Assembly (NCBI GenBank): GCA_023251295.1
Contig: JAHEYZ010000006.1
Coordinates: 1,655 to 41,307, forward strand
Direction: 5' to 3'
Length of the DNA: 39,653 bases
Origin: Nitrosotalea sp.
GTDB taxonomy: Archaea; Thermoproteota; Nitrososphaeria; Nitrososphaerales; Nitrosopumilaceae
Part shown: positions 1 through 9,235 of the stretch, piece by piece
Layout: each line of letters begins with the position of its first letter
Position numbering within the stretch: the first letter of the stretch is position 1
The notes under the pieces: generated by a model
The model's input: only the letters and a program-made list of their open reading frames with translations
What the model was told of the DNA's origin: nothing
Database searches by the model: none
Program-made: the position numbers and the translations under genes

Positions 1-1123
1 TATAAGTCTCGTCAACACCCAAGTCGATAGTTTTGTTTTTCATACACAGCAAAAGATATGGAAAATAAAAAGTTGCAAAACTACTTGTTGACACATGCAT
101 TCTTTTTGCAAGTGTTGATGTAAATCTCCTAATTGCTTTGCCATCCCATCTTAATCTGTTAAGAACAGGCCAGGTTAGATTAAACTGTGAATATCTTGCG
201 GCGGTACCTTCTTTGTATAAACCAAGTAATACAGAATCTAGATATCTTAAGAGTCGCCACTCTTGAGTTTTCATTATTTTTCCATAGATCAAATCCGCTT
301 CGGAGATAACTTGCAGCATTTTTTGCATATCGTCTGTTGATAGGTCACTTGTAATGATACTAGAGTAAAAGGCTTGAATTTTTTCTCGTGGATCAATTCT
401 TAATGAATACAATATAGATCGTGCTTCACCCATAGATTTAGCTTTGAAAAAGGCATTTACTGATTCCTCTACATCCCCATCTTGAAATGATTTCTCAGTT
501 TGTGGTTCAAATCCTGTAACAAGAGCTTGTGCTGAATTAATCATTGATCTGATGTCCCCTTTTGATGTTATTATCAGCCTTAGAAGAGCACCCGGATTTA
601 TTGATGTACCTTCTCTTTTTAGAATTGATCCTAGGTATAATCTGAGTAATCTTGGCGGTATAGGTTTGAGTATGATTGTTTTGGTCGCTTTTTTTATACT
701 CTTCATTTTTTCTGATTTGTCAGAATTTGCAGCTAAAACTATTGGTATGGTGGGTTCTTTTAGAATATCAATAAGAGCTTCAACACCTCCAAAATCAGAT
801 CTGCCATGAATGCCATCTACCTCATCTACAAAAATCATTGGTTTCCCAAGAAGGCTTGAATTTCCAAGGATTGGAGTGAGCAACTCTTGAATTCTTTGTT
901 TGTTTCTTATGTCACTCGCATTGAGTCCAATAAGATCATATCCAAATTGTTTTGCACAAAGCGTTGCAAGCGTAGTTTTTCCTGTACCCGGAGGACCTAC
1001 CAACAATATTGGTTTTACTCCCTTTATCCACTTTACAAACCATTCCACAGTTGAAACTTTGGCTTCCTCATTTCCAATTAGATCAAGTAGATTTTTTGGC
1101 CTGTATTTTTCTGACCACATCAT
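1..1123 (-). CDS. rfcL: Replication factor C large subunit (partial, runs off left edge)
   Basis: Reverse-strand reading from ATG at 1123 gives MMWSEKYRPKNLLDLIGNEEAK...ILLVGPPGTGKTTLA...IFVDEVDGI: clamp-loader AAA+ Walker A/B. Not in the ORF track because it is truncated. Confidence 0.93.
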   Translation of the reverse strand, partial: MMWSEKYRPKNLLDLIGNEEAKVSTVEWFVKWIKGVKPILLVGPPGTGKTTLATLCAKQFGYDLIGLNASDIRNKQRIQELLTPILGNSSLLGKPMIFVDEVDGIHGRSDFGGVEALIDILKEPTIPIVLAANSDKSEKMKSIKKATKTIILKPIPPRLLRLYLGSILKREGTSINPGALLRLIITSKGDIRSMINSAQALVTGFEPQTEKSFQDGDVEESVNAFFKAKSMGEARSILYSLRIDPREKIQAFYSSIITSDLSTDDMQKMLQVISEADLIYGKIMKTQEWRLLRYLDSVLLGLYKEGTAARYSQFNLTWPVLNRLRWDGKAIRRFTSTLAKRMHVSTSSFATFYFPYLLLCMKNKTIDLGVDETY

Positions 1124-1128
1124 GTTTA

Positions 1129-2247
1129 TCACTTTGGAAGATTGGCAGAAAATTCTGACCAAAGATTTTCTTTTTGTAATTGATTGAACCAAAAGAGGTT
1201 GTAATGTTCAACTGTCAGAAATAAAAACTCTAGAAAGTTTTTGTATGAAAAGTCTTCTGGCAATAATTCAAGTGCAAGTCTAGCCTCATTTAGATACAGA
1301 TTACTTTTTTCTATCGTAAGAACAAAGCCTTTTTTTACATCGCCAGAAAGGAGACTGTAGTAGAGAGGCCATGATGGAATCTTTACAAACTTATTCTTTA
1401 TGGAATCTTCGATCTCATTTCCACATCCTACTGATTCAGATGCTTTTGCCATTCCTAGATAGAATATCTCACCAAGTGGTTTTCGGTTTAGAGCCATGTT
1501 TCGTCCTGCAGTTCCCATAACCGCTCTGTATTTTTTGTAACATTGCATCATTTCTTCCTCAGAAACGCTAGCAGGTTTTGTCTTTAGTTTAAAATCTAAA
1601 TATTGACCAATTCTTGCATCCTTAAATCCATGCTCAAATTCTTCAAGAACCTCCTTACCTCCCTTTGCTATTTTGTCTCTTGCAAGCTTGAGCAGATATG
1701 GATTCATTAGTTTGTAGTCATCGAGATATTCCAGATCTTCATCGTTGTCCATGATTCTGTCCATTGGTTCACTCAGATCGATTGCAATAATATGGCCATC
1801 AATCATACAAGTTCTCAATTCTGAATCTTGTTTATCACCAAAATATTCTGAAGACGCATCATATAATGCGCTAAATACCGGTAATGTCATCTTTACAAAA
1901 TTGGAATTTAAAATTCTTGAAACTCTATCTGACAGTGTTTCATGATCTTCAAGTTTGGTTTTTACTGTAGACATTAGTGATGGGTTTAGAATTAATTCGT
2001 TAGAACCTATCTCTTCCGCAAATTTTTGTTGTGTCACGTTAGGCGACGAATCAGATTTAATTTCTTTTAACAAATCACTAGTGAATCGTTTTACAAAGTT
2101 TGGAAATCCTTCTTCTGCTTCTTTTTTGTATTTGTCAAATTGTCTGTATCCCTTACTTTTGAAAAGAGCTTGTTTTACAATTTCTTTGCCAGGTTTTGTG
2201 CCTAAAAGTGCGTCCTTGCTAAAAATTGATTCGTCCTTGCTACTCAC
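1129..2247 (-). CDS. Conserved hypothetical protein (372 aa), directly upstream of rfcL
   Basis: Long ORF with GTG start, 5 nt from the rfcL start codon; no family recognised. Confidence 0.8.
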   Translation of the reverse strand: MSSKDESIFSKDALLGTKPGKEIVKQALFKSKGYRQFDKYKKEAEEGFPNFVKRFTSDLLKEIKSDSSPNVTQQKFAEEIGSNELILNPSLMSTVKTKLEDHETLSDRVSRILNSNFVKMTLPVFSALYDASSEYFGDKQDSELRTCMIDGHIIAIDLSEPMDRIMDNDEDLEYLDDYKLMNPYLLKLARDKIAKGGKEVLEEFEHGFKDARIGQYLDFKLKTKPASVSEEEMMQCYKKYRAVMGTAGRNMALNRKPLGEIFYLGMAKASESVGCGNEIEDSIKNKFVKIPSWPLYYSLLSGDVKKGFVLTIEKSNLYLNEARLALELLPEDFSYKNFLEFLFLTVEHYNLFWFNQLQKENLWSEFSANLPK

Positions 2248-2321
2248 ACCATGGCAAATCTTGTTTTATTATTTATGCATTGAGTTACTTTAGAGTTATT
2301 TGGAATAAATTAGGATATAAG

Positions 2322-3140
2322 ATGAGAAAAAATATGGAAATTATTAAAGTGTTACTAGAAGCATCAAAACGAGTTTATGATAATGTAAAACATATGCCTG
2401 GCACAAAAGAGTCTGGAGGAGATTTTGGTAGGGGAGCAGGTGGAGACATATCAAGAAGAATAGACATCGTAGCAGAAAAAACAATTCTCGATTATCTTAA
2501 GGAGATAAATTTTGATTGTGTAGTTCTTGGTGAGGAATGTGGTAAGGTGGAACTTTCAAAAAACCCAAAAGGTTTCATCATAATGGATGCGGTAGATGGC
2601 TCTACAAATGCGGTAAGAGGATTACCATTTTTTTGTTGTTCACTTGCATTTGCCACAAACAATAGGCTTAGTTCTGTTACAGATGGAGTTGTGATAGACC
2701 TTTCAAGAGGAGATAGGTACTATGCAACAAAAGGGAAAGGTGCTTTCCTGAATGGAAAGAGAATTTCTGTCAATAATGATAAAAATCCAATCTATTTTGT
2801 TGTAGGTCTTGATATATCCGGAATATCACCAAAGGTTCTTGGAAGATTATCACCAATAATTGCGTCATCAAACCACATTAGACATTTTGGGGCAAACGCA
2901 CTAGAATTTGGGATGTTTTCTAAAGGACTTATTGACGTATTTATTGATTTAAGAGATAAAATACGGGTTACTGATATAGCTGCTGGCCTTTTAATTGCGT
3001 TAGAAGCTGGAGGACTTGTTGTTGATAAAAATGGAAAACCTCTTGATTCTGATTTAGGTTATGATAATAAGCTATCTTTTATTGCAGCTTCAAATAAAAA
3101 AGCTCTTGACGATATAATGGATAAGCTAAATCACATTTAA
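2322..3140 (+). CDS. Inositol monophosphatase / FBPase-like family phosphatase
   Basis: Motifs GEE and MDAVDGSTNAVRGLPFFCCSLA typical of the IMPase superfamily, plus late VTDIAAGLLIALEAGG. ATG at 2322 preferred over the longer 2226 ORF start. Confidence 0.88.
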   Translation: MRKNMEIIKVLLEASKRVYDNVKHMPGTKESGGDFGRGAGGDISRRIDIVAEKTILDYLKEINFDCVVLGEECGKVELSKNPKGFIIMDAVDGSTNAVRGLPFFCCSLAFATNNRLSSVTDGVVIDLSRGDRYYATKGKGAFLNGKRISVNNDKNPIYFVVGLDISGISPKVLGRLSPIIASSNHIRHFGANALEFGMFSKGLIDVFIDLRDKIRVTDIAAGLLIALEAGGLVVDKNGKPLDSDLGYDNKLSFIAASNKKALDDIMDKLNHI

Positions 3141-3189
3141 TTATAAAAAAGGAATGTGTTTTTATTTTTAGTTTGTAATTAAAGTAAAA

Positions 3190-3298
3190 TGGCGCCCTTG
3201 GCGGGATTTGAACACGCGTCGAGGCCGTGACAGGGCCCCATTCTAGACCGGGTTTTACGAGAGATGGATTTCTCCAAGCCTCACTATACTACAAGGGC
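3190..3298 (-). tRNA. tRNA-Asp(GTC) with ~33-nt intron in the D-loop; CCA encoded
   Basis: Acceptor GCCCTTG/CAAGGGC, anticodon stem-loop GGGCC-CTGTCAC-GGCCT, T-loop TTCAAAT, then G-CCA. Extra sequence ~3249..3281 between GTATAGTG and GTCTAGAAT. Confidence 0.88.
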
Positions 3299-3397
3299 GT
3301 CGGAGTAAGCTGGACAAAAATCTGAGTTTAAAGGTTTCTATTAAATCAAAAAATTTTGTAAAAGACTAAATTATACACAACTATCAGACTTCGCATT

Positions 3398-3474
3398 GGG
3401 TTCGTAGCTCAGCCAGGTAGAGTACCGGACTTTTAATCCGGCTGTCCGGGGTCCGAATCCCCGCGAACCCGCCA
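3398..3474 (+). tRNA. tRNA-Lys(TTT), CCA encoded
   Basis: GGGTTCG...CGAACCC acceptor, anticodon loop CTTTTAA, T-loop TCCGAAT, GCCA 3' end. Confidence 0.95.
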
Positions 3475-3691
3475 AACCTTTTATTACAAATAAAGAATTG
3501 GTAGTACGGATTTTTTCAAACGAACTATTATTGTGGAAGTAACATATGTATGATTTTCGTTATAGCATCTTACATTTACTAATAGTATCGTAACAGTTTA
3601 ACTGTGGCTTTAGTATTAGTATCACTTGTATTGTGAGTAATACCAATGAGTTCCAGGCATGGTTATTTCCAAAAATAAAAAAGAGGACTAA

Positions 3692-3901
3692 CTAACTTAG
3701 GTTCAGTTCTGGGAATTCTGCTTGTTTAACTCCCAAATCATGTTCGAGCGTTCTAATTTTTTTAGCGTATTCAGTCATTTTTGTGGTATCAGACTGCACT
3801 TTGGCAATCTTATAGCCTCGCCACGCTTTCTTTAGGGCTCCCCATGTTTGACCCGTAGTGTAGTTAGTTTTTTCGGATTGCGGTTGTACGAATTGAAACA
3901 T
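3692..3901 (-). CDS. Small hypothetical protein (~69-72 aa)
   Basis: ORF MFQFVQPQSEKTNYTTGQTWGALKKAWRGYKIAKVQ...; start at 3901 or 3910; isolated intergenic gene. Confidence 0.6.
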   Translation of the reverse strand: MFQFVQPQSEKTNYTTGQTWGALKKAWRGYKIAKVQSDTTKMTEYAKKIRTLEHDLGVKQAEFPELNLS

Positions 3902-4042
3902 ACTGTACACCTCATTACTAAAATTTTTTATCTAGAGGTATGTGAATCAAAATCAATGGAAAAGTCAAGATTACTACATCAGAATCTAGCCTTTATAGTA
4001 AGAGTTTTGGAAGAAAATTTAGATTAACTGTGTATTCATAAA

Positions 4043-5503
4043 TTATTTTGACATTGTTCTTGTCTTAGCGGCAAGATTTTCAAAGGCCGCTTTAATTTCA
4101 TTTGTTCTTTTAACAGTTCCAATCACATATGCTTGAATCTTTTTTTTTCTGTCCAAAATCATTCTTTTCTGTTCTGATCTACCTGAAGAGCCATGAGATG
4201 TCCTTTGTTCAAGCAATGAATACGCGTTCATCGATTGTATTATTCCATACAATTCTTTTGGTTCCATTTTATACTTACCAAGAGATTTTCTGATTTCAGA
4301 AGGTGAGAGCGATGAGAGTGGCTTTTTCAAGTTTGCAGCAGATTGAACTAGTTTACCAATAATCATGTGAGCCGTCCTAAATGGTACTCCTTTTTTAACA
4401 AGTCGTTCTGCAATGTCTAATGAGATAGAATAACCCGAATCTATTGCTTTTTTCATTTTATGCTTGTTAACCTTCATGGATTTCAACATTGCGTTGTTCA
4501 CTAAAAGGGCAGATATTGCAATTTTCGAGGATGGCCAAATCAATGTTTTAATCTGTTGTAAATCTCTGGCATATCCTGTTGGCAAACCTTTGAGGTTTGA
4601 AAGAATTGCCATTTGATATCCGATTACTTGTGCGGTCTTTCCTCGTGTAAGCTCTAGTATGTCTGGGTTCTTTTTTTGCGGCATGACACTTGATGTTGAT
4701 GCAAACTTATCTGAAAGTTCTATGAATGAAAATTCAGATGTAGACCAAATGATAAAGTCTTCCGCAAGTCGGCTCAGGTTTGTCATAAGAATTGCGATCT
4801 GTCCAACATATTCTGCCACAAAGTCTCTAGTGCTAGTTGCATCAATAGAATTTTCAATTAGGCCCTTAAATCCAAGCATCTTTGCAGTGCTTTGCCTATC
4901 AATCTGTAGACTTGTCCCTCCTACAGGTCCAGCACCAAGTGGAGATTCATTTACTCTACCATAAGTTCCGTAGAATCGATCTAAATCCCTAAACAGTGCA
5001 TCAGCATATGCAAGTAGATAATGTGAAAAAAATCCTATTTGAGCTTGTTGAAGATGAGTGTAGAGTGGCATTATAGCATTGCCATTTTTTTCAGCTAAAG
5101 ACACAAGAGTCTCTATCATGTCTAAAAGACATGAACATATTGTGTTAATATCGTCTCTAATTCTCATTCTGATATCAAGTGAGACTTGATCATTTCGTGA
5201 TCGTGCAGTATGCATTTTACCACCAGCTTGCTTTCCTGCTTTTTTTATGATTAGAGACTCAATTAATTCATGAATGTCTTCAGAATCTGATTTGATTGAT
5301 AGGTTTTCTTTTTTTAGTTTTTCCAGAGACGACAAAATTTTTCTTGCTTCTTTTTTTGTAATTATTTTATTTTCATAAAGCATTATGGTATGAGCTTGGC
5401 TGCCCAAAATGTCATATAGTACAATTTCTTTATCGTCTGAAATTGATGAAAGATAGTCAAGAGTATGTTCATCCAAATTTTCCGTAAATCTAGATCGATA
5501 CAT
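4043..5503 (-). CDS. argH: Argininosuccinate lyase
   Basis: MYRSRFTENLDEHTLDYLSSI..., HTARSRNDQVSLDIRM and SSVMPQKKNPDILE fumarase/ASL signatures. Start at 5503 rather than 5572. Confidence 0.95.
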   Translation of the reverse strand: MYRSRFTENLDEHTLDYLSSISDDKEIVLYDILGSQAHTIMLYENKIITKKEARKILSSLEKLKKENLSIKSDSEDIHELIESLIIKKAGKQAGGKMHTARSRNDQVSLDIRMRIRDDINTICSCLLDMIETLVSLAEKNGNAIMPLYTHLQQAQIGFFSHYLLAYADALFRDLDRFYGTYGRVNESPLGAGPVGGTSLQIDRQSTAKMLGFKGLIENSIDATSTRDFVAEYVGQIAILMTNLSRLAEDFIIWSTSEFSFIELSDKFASTSSVMPQKKNPDILELTRGKTAQVIGYQMAILSNLKGLPTGYARDLQQIKTLIWPSSKIAISALLVNNAMLKSMKVNKHKMKKAIDSGYSISLDIAERLVKKGVPFRTAHMIIGKLVQSAANLKKPLSSLSPSEIRKSLGKYKMEPKELYGIIQSMNAYSLLEQRTSHGSSGRSEQKRMILDRKKKIQAYVIGTVKRTNEIKAAFENLAAKTRTMSK

Positions 5504-5551
5504 CAATTTAGAAATTAGAATGGTTATATATAGCATAAACGGTTTTTTATT

Positions 5552-5872
5552 ATGGCACAAGAAAGTCAGCAATTAAGAAGAATGATTTTTGATGAATTAA
5601 CAAAAATTGTAGATCCTGAAATAAACGTCTCCATAATGGAACTTGAACTTATAGACAACATCGACATTAATGGTTCAGATGTAAAGATAGATTTACACTT
5701 AACAAGTCCCTTTTGCCCAGCCATATTTGGTTTTAAAATAGCTCAAGATGTACACGATAATTTGTTAAAGATTGATGGCATCGATGACGTCAAGTTGAAT
5801 GTTTCAAATCATTTCATGGCAGAAGCCATAAACAACCAAGTAAACGCAAGCAAGAATCCAAAAAAACATTAG
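5552..5872 (+). CDS. DUF59/MIP18-like (PaaD/SufT-type) iron-sulfur assembly protein
   Basis: DELTKIVDPEINVSIMELELIDNI...LTSPFCPAI pattern. Confidence 0.85.
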   Translation: MAQESQQLRRMIFDELTKIVDPEINVSIMELELIDNIDINGSDVKIDLHLTSPFCPAIFGFKIAQDVHDNLLKIDGIDDVKLNVSNHFMAEAINNQVNASKNPKKH

Positions 5873-6655
5873 TTATTTTCTAAATCCTAACAAATATCCT
5901 CGGAGCAATTGTATTCCCATGGCAGGATCAACCCCTTTTGGACAGACTTGGCTACAGGAACCAGCAAAATGACATCGCCATATTCCGTGTGAATCATCTA
6001 TTATTTTCAGTCGATCTTTTTTACCAGCGTCCCTGTTATCTGCAACATAACGATAAGCTTGGGCTAATGCTTGTGGTCCAATAAATGATGAATCTGTAGC
6101 CATGGTGGGACACGCGGAATTACATAATCCGCATTTTATACAGTATGAAAACTGTAGGTATTCCTCAACTTCTTTTGGAGTTTGTAGGAGTTCTTTTGTC
6201 TCTTCAGATATTTCTGAATCATCTCTAATGATGTACGGTCTAACTTTTTTATGGGTTGAAAAGAATTGTGTAAAGTCTACTGCCAGATCTCGAAGAATGG
6301 GAAAATTGTTCATGGGTTCTACTGTTATTACACTTGAATTAAGTTCTGAAATTTTTGTATAACATGCAAGAGCTGGCTTTCCGTTTATTTTCATTCCACA
6401 AGAACCGCATGATGCTTGTCTGCAGGAATATCTTACTGCAATTGAAGGGTCTAGGTGTTGTTTTACAGATAAAATGACATCTAAAACTGTTGTCCACTTT
6501 TGAACCGGAACCTTAAACTCTTCAATTGATGAAGATGAGTCGGTTTTTGGATTGAATTTTGAAATCCTCAAAGTGACTGAACTAGTAGGAGAAACTATTG
6601 TAGAAGGTAATTCGTCAGAAAGTTTTGGAGTTATCGCTGCCATATTACATTCCAA
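5873..6655 (-). CDS. sdhB: Succinate dehydrogenase iron-sulfur subunit
   Basis: CRQASCGSCGMKINGKPALAC (2Fe-2S), CIKCGLCNSACP and CHFAGSCSQVCPKGVDP motifs. Confidence 0.94.
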   Translation of the reverse strand: MECNMAAITPKLSDELPSTIVSPTSSVTLRISKFNPKTDSSSSIEEFKVPVQKWTTVLDVILSVKQHLDPSIAVRYSCRQASCGSCGMKINGKPALACYTKISELNSSVITVEPMNNFPILRDLAVDFTQFFSTHKKVRPYIIRDDSEISEETKELLQTPKEVEEYLQFSYCIKCGLCNSACPTMATDSSFIGPQALAQAYRYVADNRDAGKKDRLKIIDDSHGIWRCHFAGSCSQVCPKGVDPAMGIQLLRGYLLGFRK

Positions 6656-6998
6656 ATCCTGCCATCAATATAGTTCTAGATCCATAGGCCACAAGTATTG
6701 CAATAGCTGCAATACAACCATAATTAACTGCTTTTTCATATCCTACACCTTGTTTTAATTCTAACAGAATTACTCTTAATCCATTAAATCCATGAATTGA
6801 AAGCAAAACTAGTATTAGTTCTAGCATAATTGCATATGGTAAAAACTGATAATTGACTATCACACTTTCAAATTGTAAAGATTCAGAAAAGTTCTGGGTC
6901 ATTCTAAATAGAATATGTATAGCTACAAGTACTACTGCCCCAAGGGCTGTCCCATAATGTATTTTCATAATTACGCTTTCTTGCAATTTAATCACCAA
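6645..6998 (-). CDS. sdhD: Succinate dehydrogenase membrane anchor subunit
   Basis: Hydrophobic helices, SIHGFNGLRVILLE motif, between sdhC and sdhB. Start possibly 6965 (MKIHYGT). Confidence 0.82.
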   Translation of the reverse strand: MVIKLQESVIMKIHYGTALGAVVLVAIHILFRMTQNFSESLQFESVIVNYQFLPYAIMLELILVLLSIHGFNGLRVILLELKQGVGYEKAVNYGCIAAIAILVAYGSRTILMAGFGM

Positions 6999-7419
6999 AC
7001 AAAACTGCCAAGCCGTACATCATTGCCAACGCTGCAAGTCCAATTGAGGCTAAGATACAGAGTTTGTGTCTTGAGTTTAAGGACGCTGGTTTGTATGGAT
7101 AATCTGGTCTGCCTGGTTTGCCGACCCCCACACCTCCATGACCAAGCATTACTCTTATTCCGTTTGCGGTGTGAAAGACGCACATTCCTATTACTATAGT
7201 AAGTATGATGTGGCCTTCCGTTGTCTGAGTAAGCTCTAACATTTTTTGCCATGCTTCCTTACCATTAACTATTGAACTTGTTTCAAAGACATGAGCTATA
7301 AAATACAAAAGTAATCCCAGTCCAGTAAGCCGCATAAGCCAGTATGCGATTCGTTCTAATCCATATCTGCCTGGATTTAACCAACCTTTTATTCCCTCAC
7401 GATTAGATTGTCTCTCCAT
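6988..7419 (-). CDS. sdhC: Succinate dehydrogenase cytochrome b subunit
   Basis: NPGRYGLERIAYWLMRLTGLGLLLYFIAHV...FHTANGIRVML; start overlaps sdhA stop. Confidence 0.88.
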   Translation of the reverse strand: MERQSNREGIKGWLNPGRYGLERIAYWLMRLTGLGLLLYFIAHVFETSSIVNGKEAWQKMLELTQTTEGHIILTIVIGMCVFHTANGIRVMLGHGGVGVGKPGRPDYPYKPASLNSRHKLCILASIGLAALAMMYGLAVLFGD

Positions 7420-9128
7420 TAGTATTTTCTCTCCACCGGCTGGTATTTAGTAATAGTGACAGGACTTTCTTTCAGTATTGGTTCTTTGATATCATAATAA
7501 GCAAGGGTATGGTGTAAAAAGTTTTTATCGTCTCTAGCTGGGTAATCAATTCTTGAATGGGCACCCCTAGATTCTTTTCTCTTTATTGCTCCTACTAATA
7601 TTACTTCAGCAATACGAAATATAGAATCAAGTTCCATAACATTTGTAAAATTAGTATTGTATTCGCTTGCTTTATCGTCAACATGCTTCCAAGTTTTTTC
7701 TTTCAATTCACGTACTTTCCGTAACCCATCAACCAAATCTTTTTCATTTCTAAACACGTATGCCTTTTCATTCATTAAATCCGTAACTTGTTGTTTTACT
7801 TCGTATGGATTAGCATCTCCATGACCGCGGAATATTCCATCATAGATTCTTTTTTCTTCTAAAGATATAAGATGTAAGGGAAATGGTGATGTTTTTGCAT
7901 CTAAAACATATCTTGCCGCAAGTTCTCCTGTGATTTTTCCCCAAACTATACATTCGCTTGTAGAGTTGGCACCCAATCTATTTGCTCCATGCGTACTGTT
8001 ACATGCAGCTTCTCCAGCAGCCCATATTCCTTGAATTTCTGTTGCCCCATCAATATCAGTATGAACTCCACCCATCATGTAATGACATACTGGTCTTACA
8101 TCGATCGGTTCTTTACTAGGATCGACTCCTGAGAATTTCATCGATATTTCTCTGATAGCAGCAAGTTTTTCTTTTATAATATTATCACCCAAGTGTCGGA
8201 GATCTAGTTTAAGACAATCAACCCCTGTTTCATTTTTGAAACCACGACCTTCAAGCATCTCTGTCATCATGGAACGAGAAACTATGTCTCGCGGCGCAAG
8301 TTCCATCAATCCTGGAGCATAACTTTTCATGAATCTTTCGCCATCCTTGTTGATGAGATATCCACCTTCTCCTCTAGCCCCTTCAGTTATTAGTATTCCC
8401 GACGGTAGTATTCCCGTTGGATGGAATTGAACAAATTCCATGTCTTTTAGGGCAAGTCCTGCCCTGTATGCCATGTCAAGACCATCAGGTGTTGAAGAAA
8501 GGGCGTAGGTTGAATAACTGTAAACTCTTCCTGCACCACCAGTTGCAATTATTAGTGCTTTGGCTTTTATTGTGTAAAAAGTTCCTGATGAGATCTCGAT
8601 TGCGGTTATCCCACAAAATCTTTGACCATCGTGAATTATCGATGTTACAAACCATTCGTTGAAAAATTCAATATTATCAAATTTTTGGCAGGTATCATAC
8701 AAAGTCTGCATTTCATAAAATCCAACTTTATCTTGAGCATATGTTGCCCGTGGAAAACTATAACCACCAAAATTTCTTTGACCAATTCTTCCATCTTCTC
8801 TGCGTGACCAAGGCATACCCCAATGTTCAAGCTGATAAATTTCAGATGGCATTTCATGTACTAGTCTTTCCACGACATCCTGATCCGCAAGAAAGTCACT
8901 TCCTTTTACTGTGTCATATACATGTGATTCTAAACTATCTCCCTCTTCAGGAAAAAGAACAGCTGCAGTTCCGCCTTCTGCGGAAACAGAATGTGAACGC
9001 ATAACTTGTAGTTTTGAAATTACCGCAATCCTGATTTTTGAGCTTGTCTTTGCAGCTTGGATTGCAGCTCTTAAACCAGCAAGACCCGAGCCGACAATTA
9101 GCAGATCCTTTTCAATCGTGTCGGTCAT
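7419..9128 (-). CDS. sdhA: Succinate dehydrogenase flavoprotein subunit
   Basis: GSGLAGLRAAIQAA FAD motif, SHSVSAEGGTAAV, HPTGILPSGILITEGARGEGG, HGANRLGANS. Confidence 0.96.
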   Translation of the reverse strand: MTDTIEKDLLIVGSGLAGLRAAIQAAKTSSKIRIAVISKLQVMRSHSVSAEGGTAAVLFPEEGDSLESHVYDTVKGSDFLADQDVVERLVHEMPSEIYQLEHWGMPWSRREDGRIGQRNFGGYSFPRATYAQDKVGFYEMQTLYDTCQKFDNIEFFNEWFVTSIIHDGQRFCGITAIEISSGTFYTIKAKALIIATGGAGRVYSYSTYALSSTPDGLDMAYRAGLALKDMEFVQFHPTGILPSGILITEGARGEGGYLINKDGERFMKSYAPGLMELAPRDIVSRSMMTEMLEGRGFKNETGVDCLKLDLRHLGDNIIKEKLAAIREISMKFSGVDPSKEPIDVRPVCHYMMGGVHTDIDGATEIQGIWAAGEAACNSTHGANRLGANSTSECIVWGKITGELAARYVLDAKTSPFPLHLISLEEKRIYDGIFRGHGDANPYEVKQQVTDLMNEKAYVFRNEKDLVDGLRKVRELKEKTWKHVDDKASEYNTNFTNVMELDSIFRIAEVILVGAIKRKESRGAHSRIDYPARDDKNFLHHTLAYYDIKEPILKESPVTITKYQPVERKY

Positions 9129-9211
9129 ATGTTTAGACCTCTACCTTTTCAAATTAGATAAATATGTCTTATGAAGTCTACGCGAAAATTTTAATCGAAC
9201 CATTAATATAT

Positions 9212-9235
9212 ATCGCTAGTGATATCGCTAGTGAT
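9212..9235. repeat. Tandem direct repeat ATCGCTAGTGAT x2 over the padR start region (candidate operator)
   Basis: Two exact back-to-back 12-bp copies, each near-palindromic, just downstream of TTAATATATA. Confidence 0.75.

Noticed and set aside
8417-9174. Cluster of plus-strand ORFs (8417-8662, 8622-8807, 8741-9004, 8911-9174)
   Set aside because: Shadow ORFs antisense to sdhA, a strongly conserved gene.
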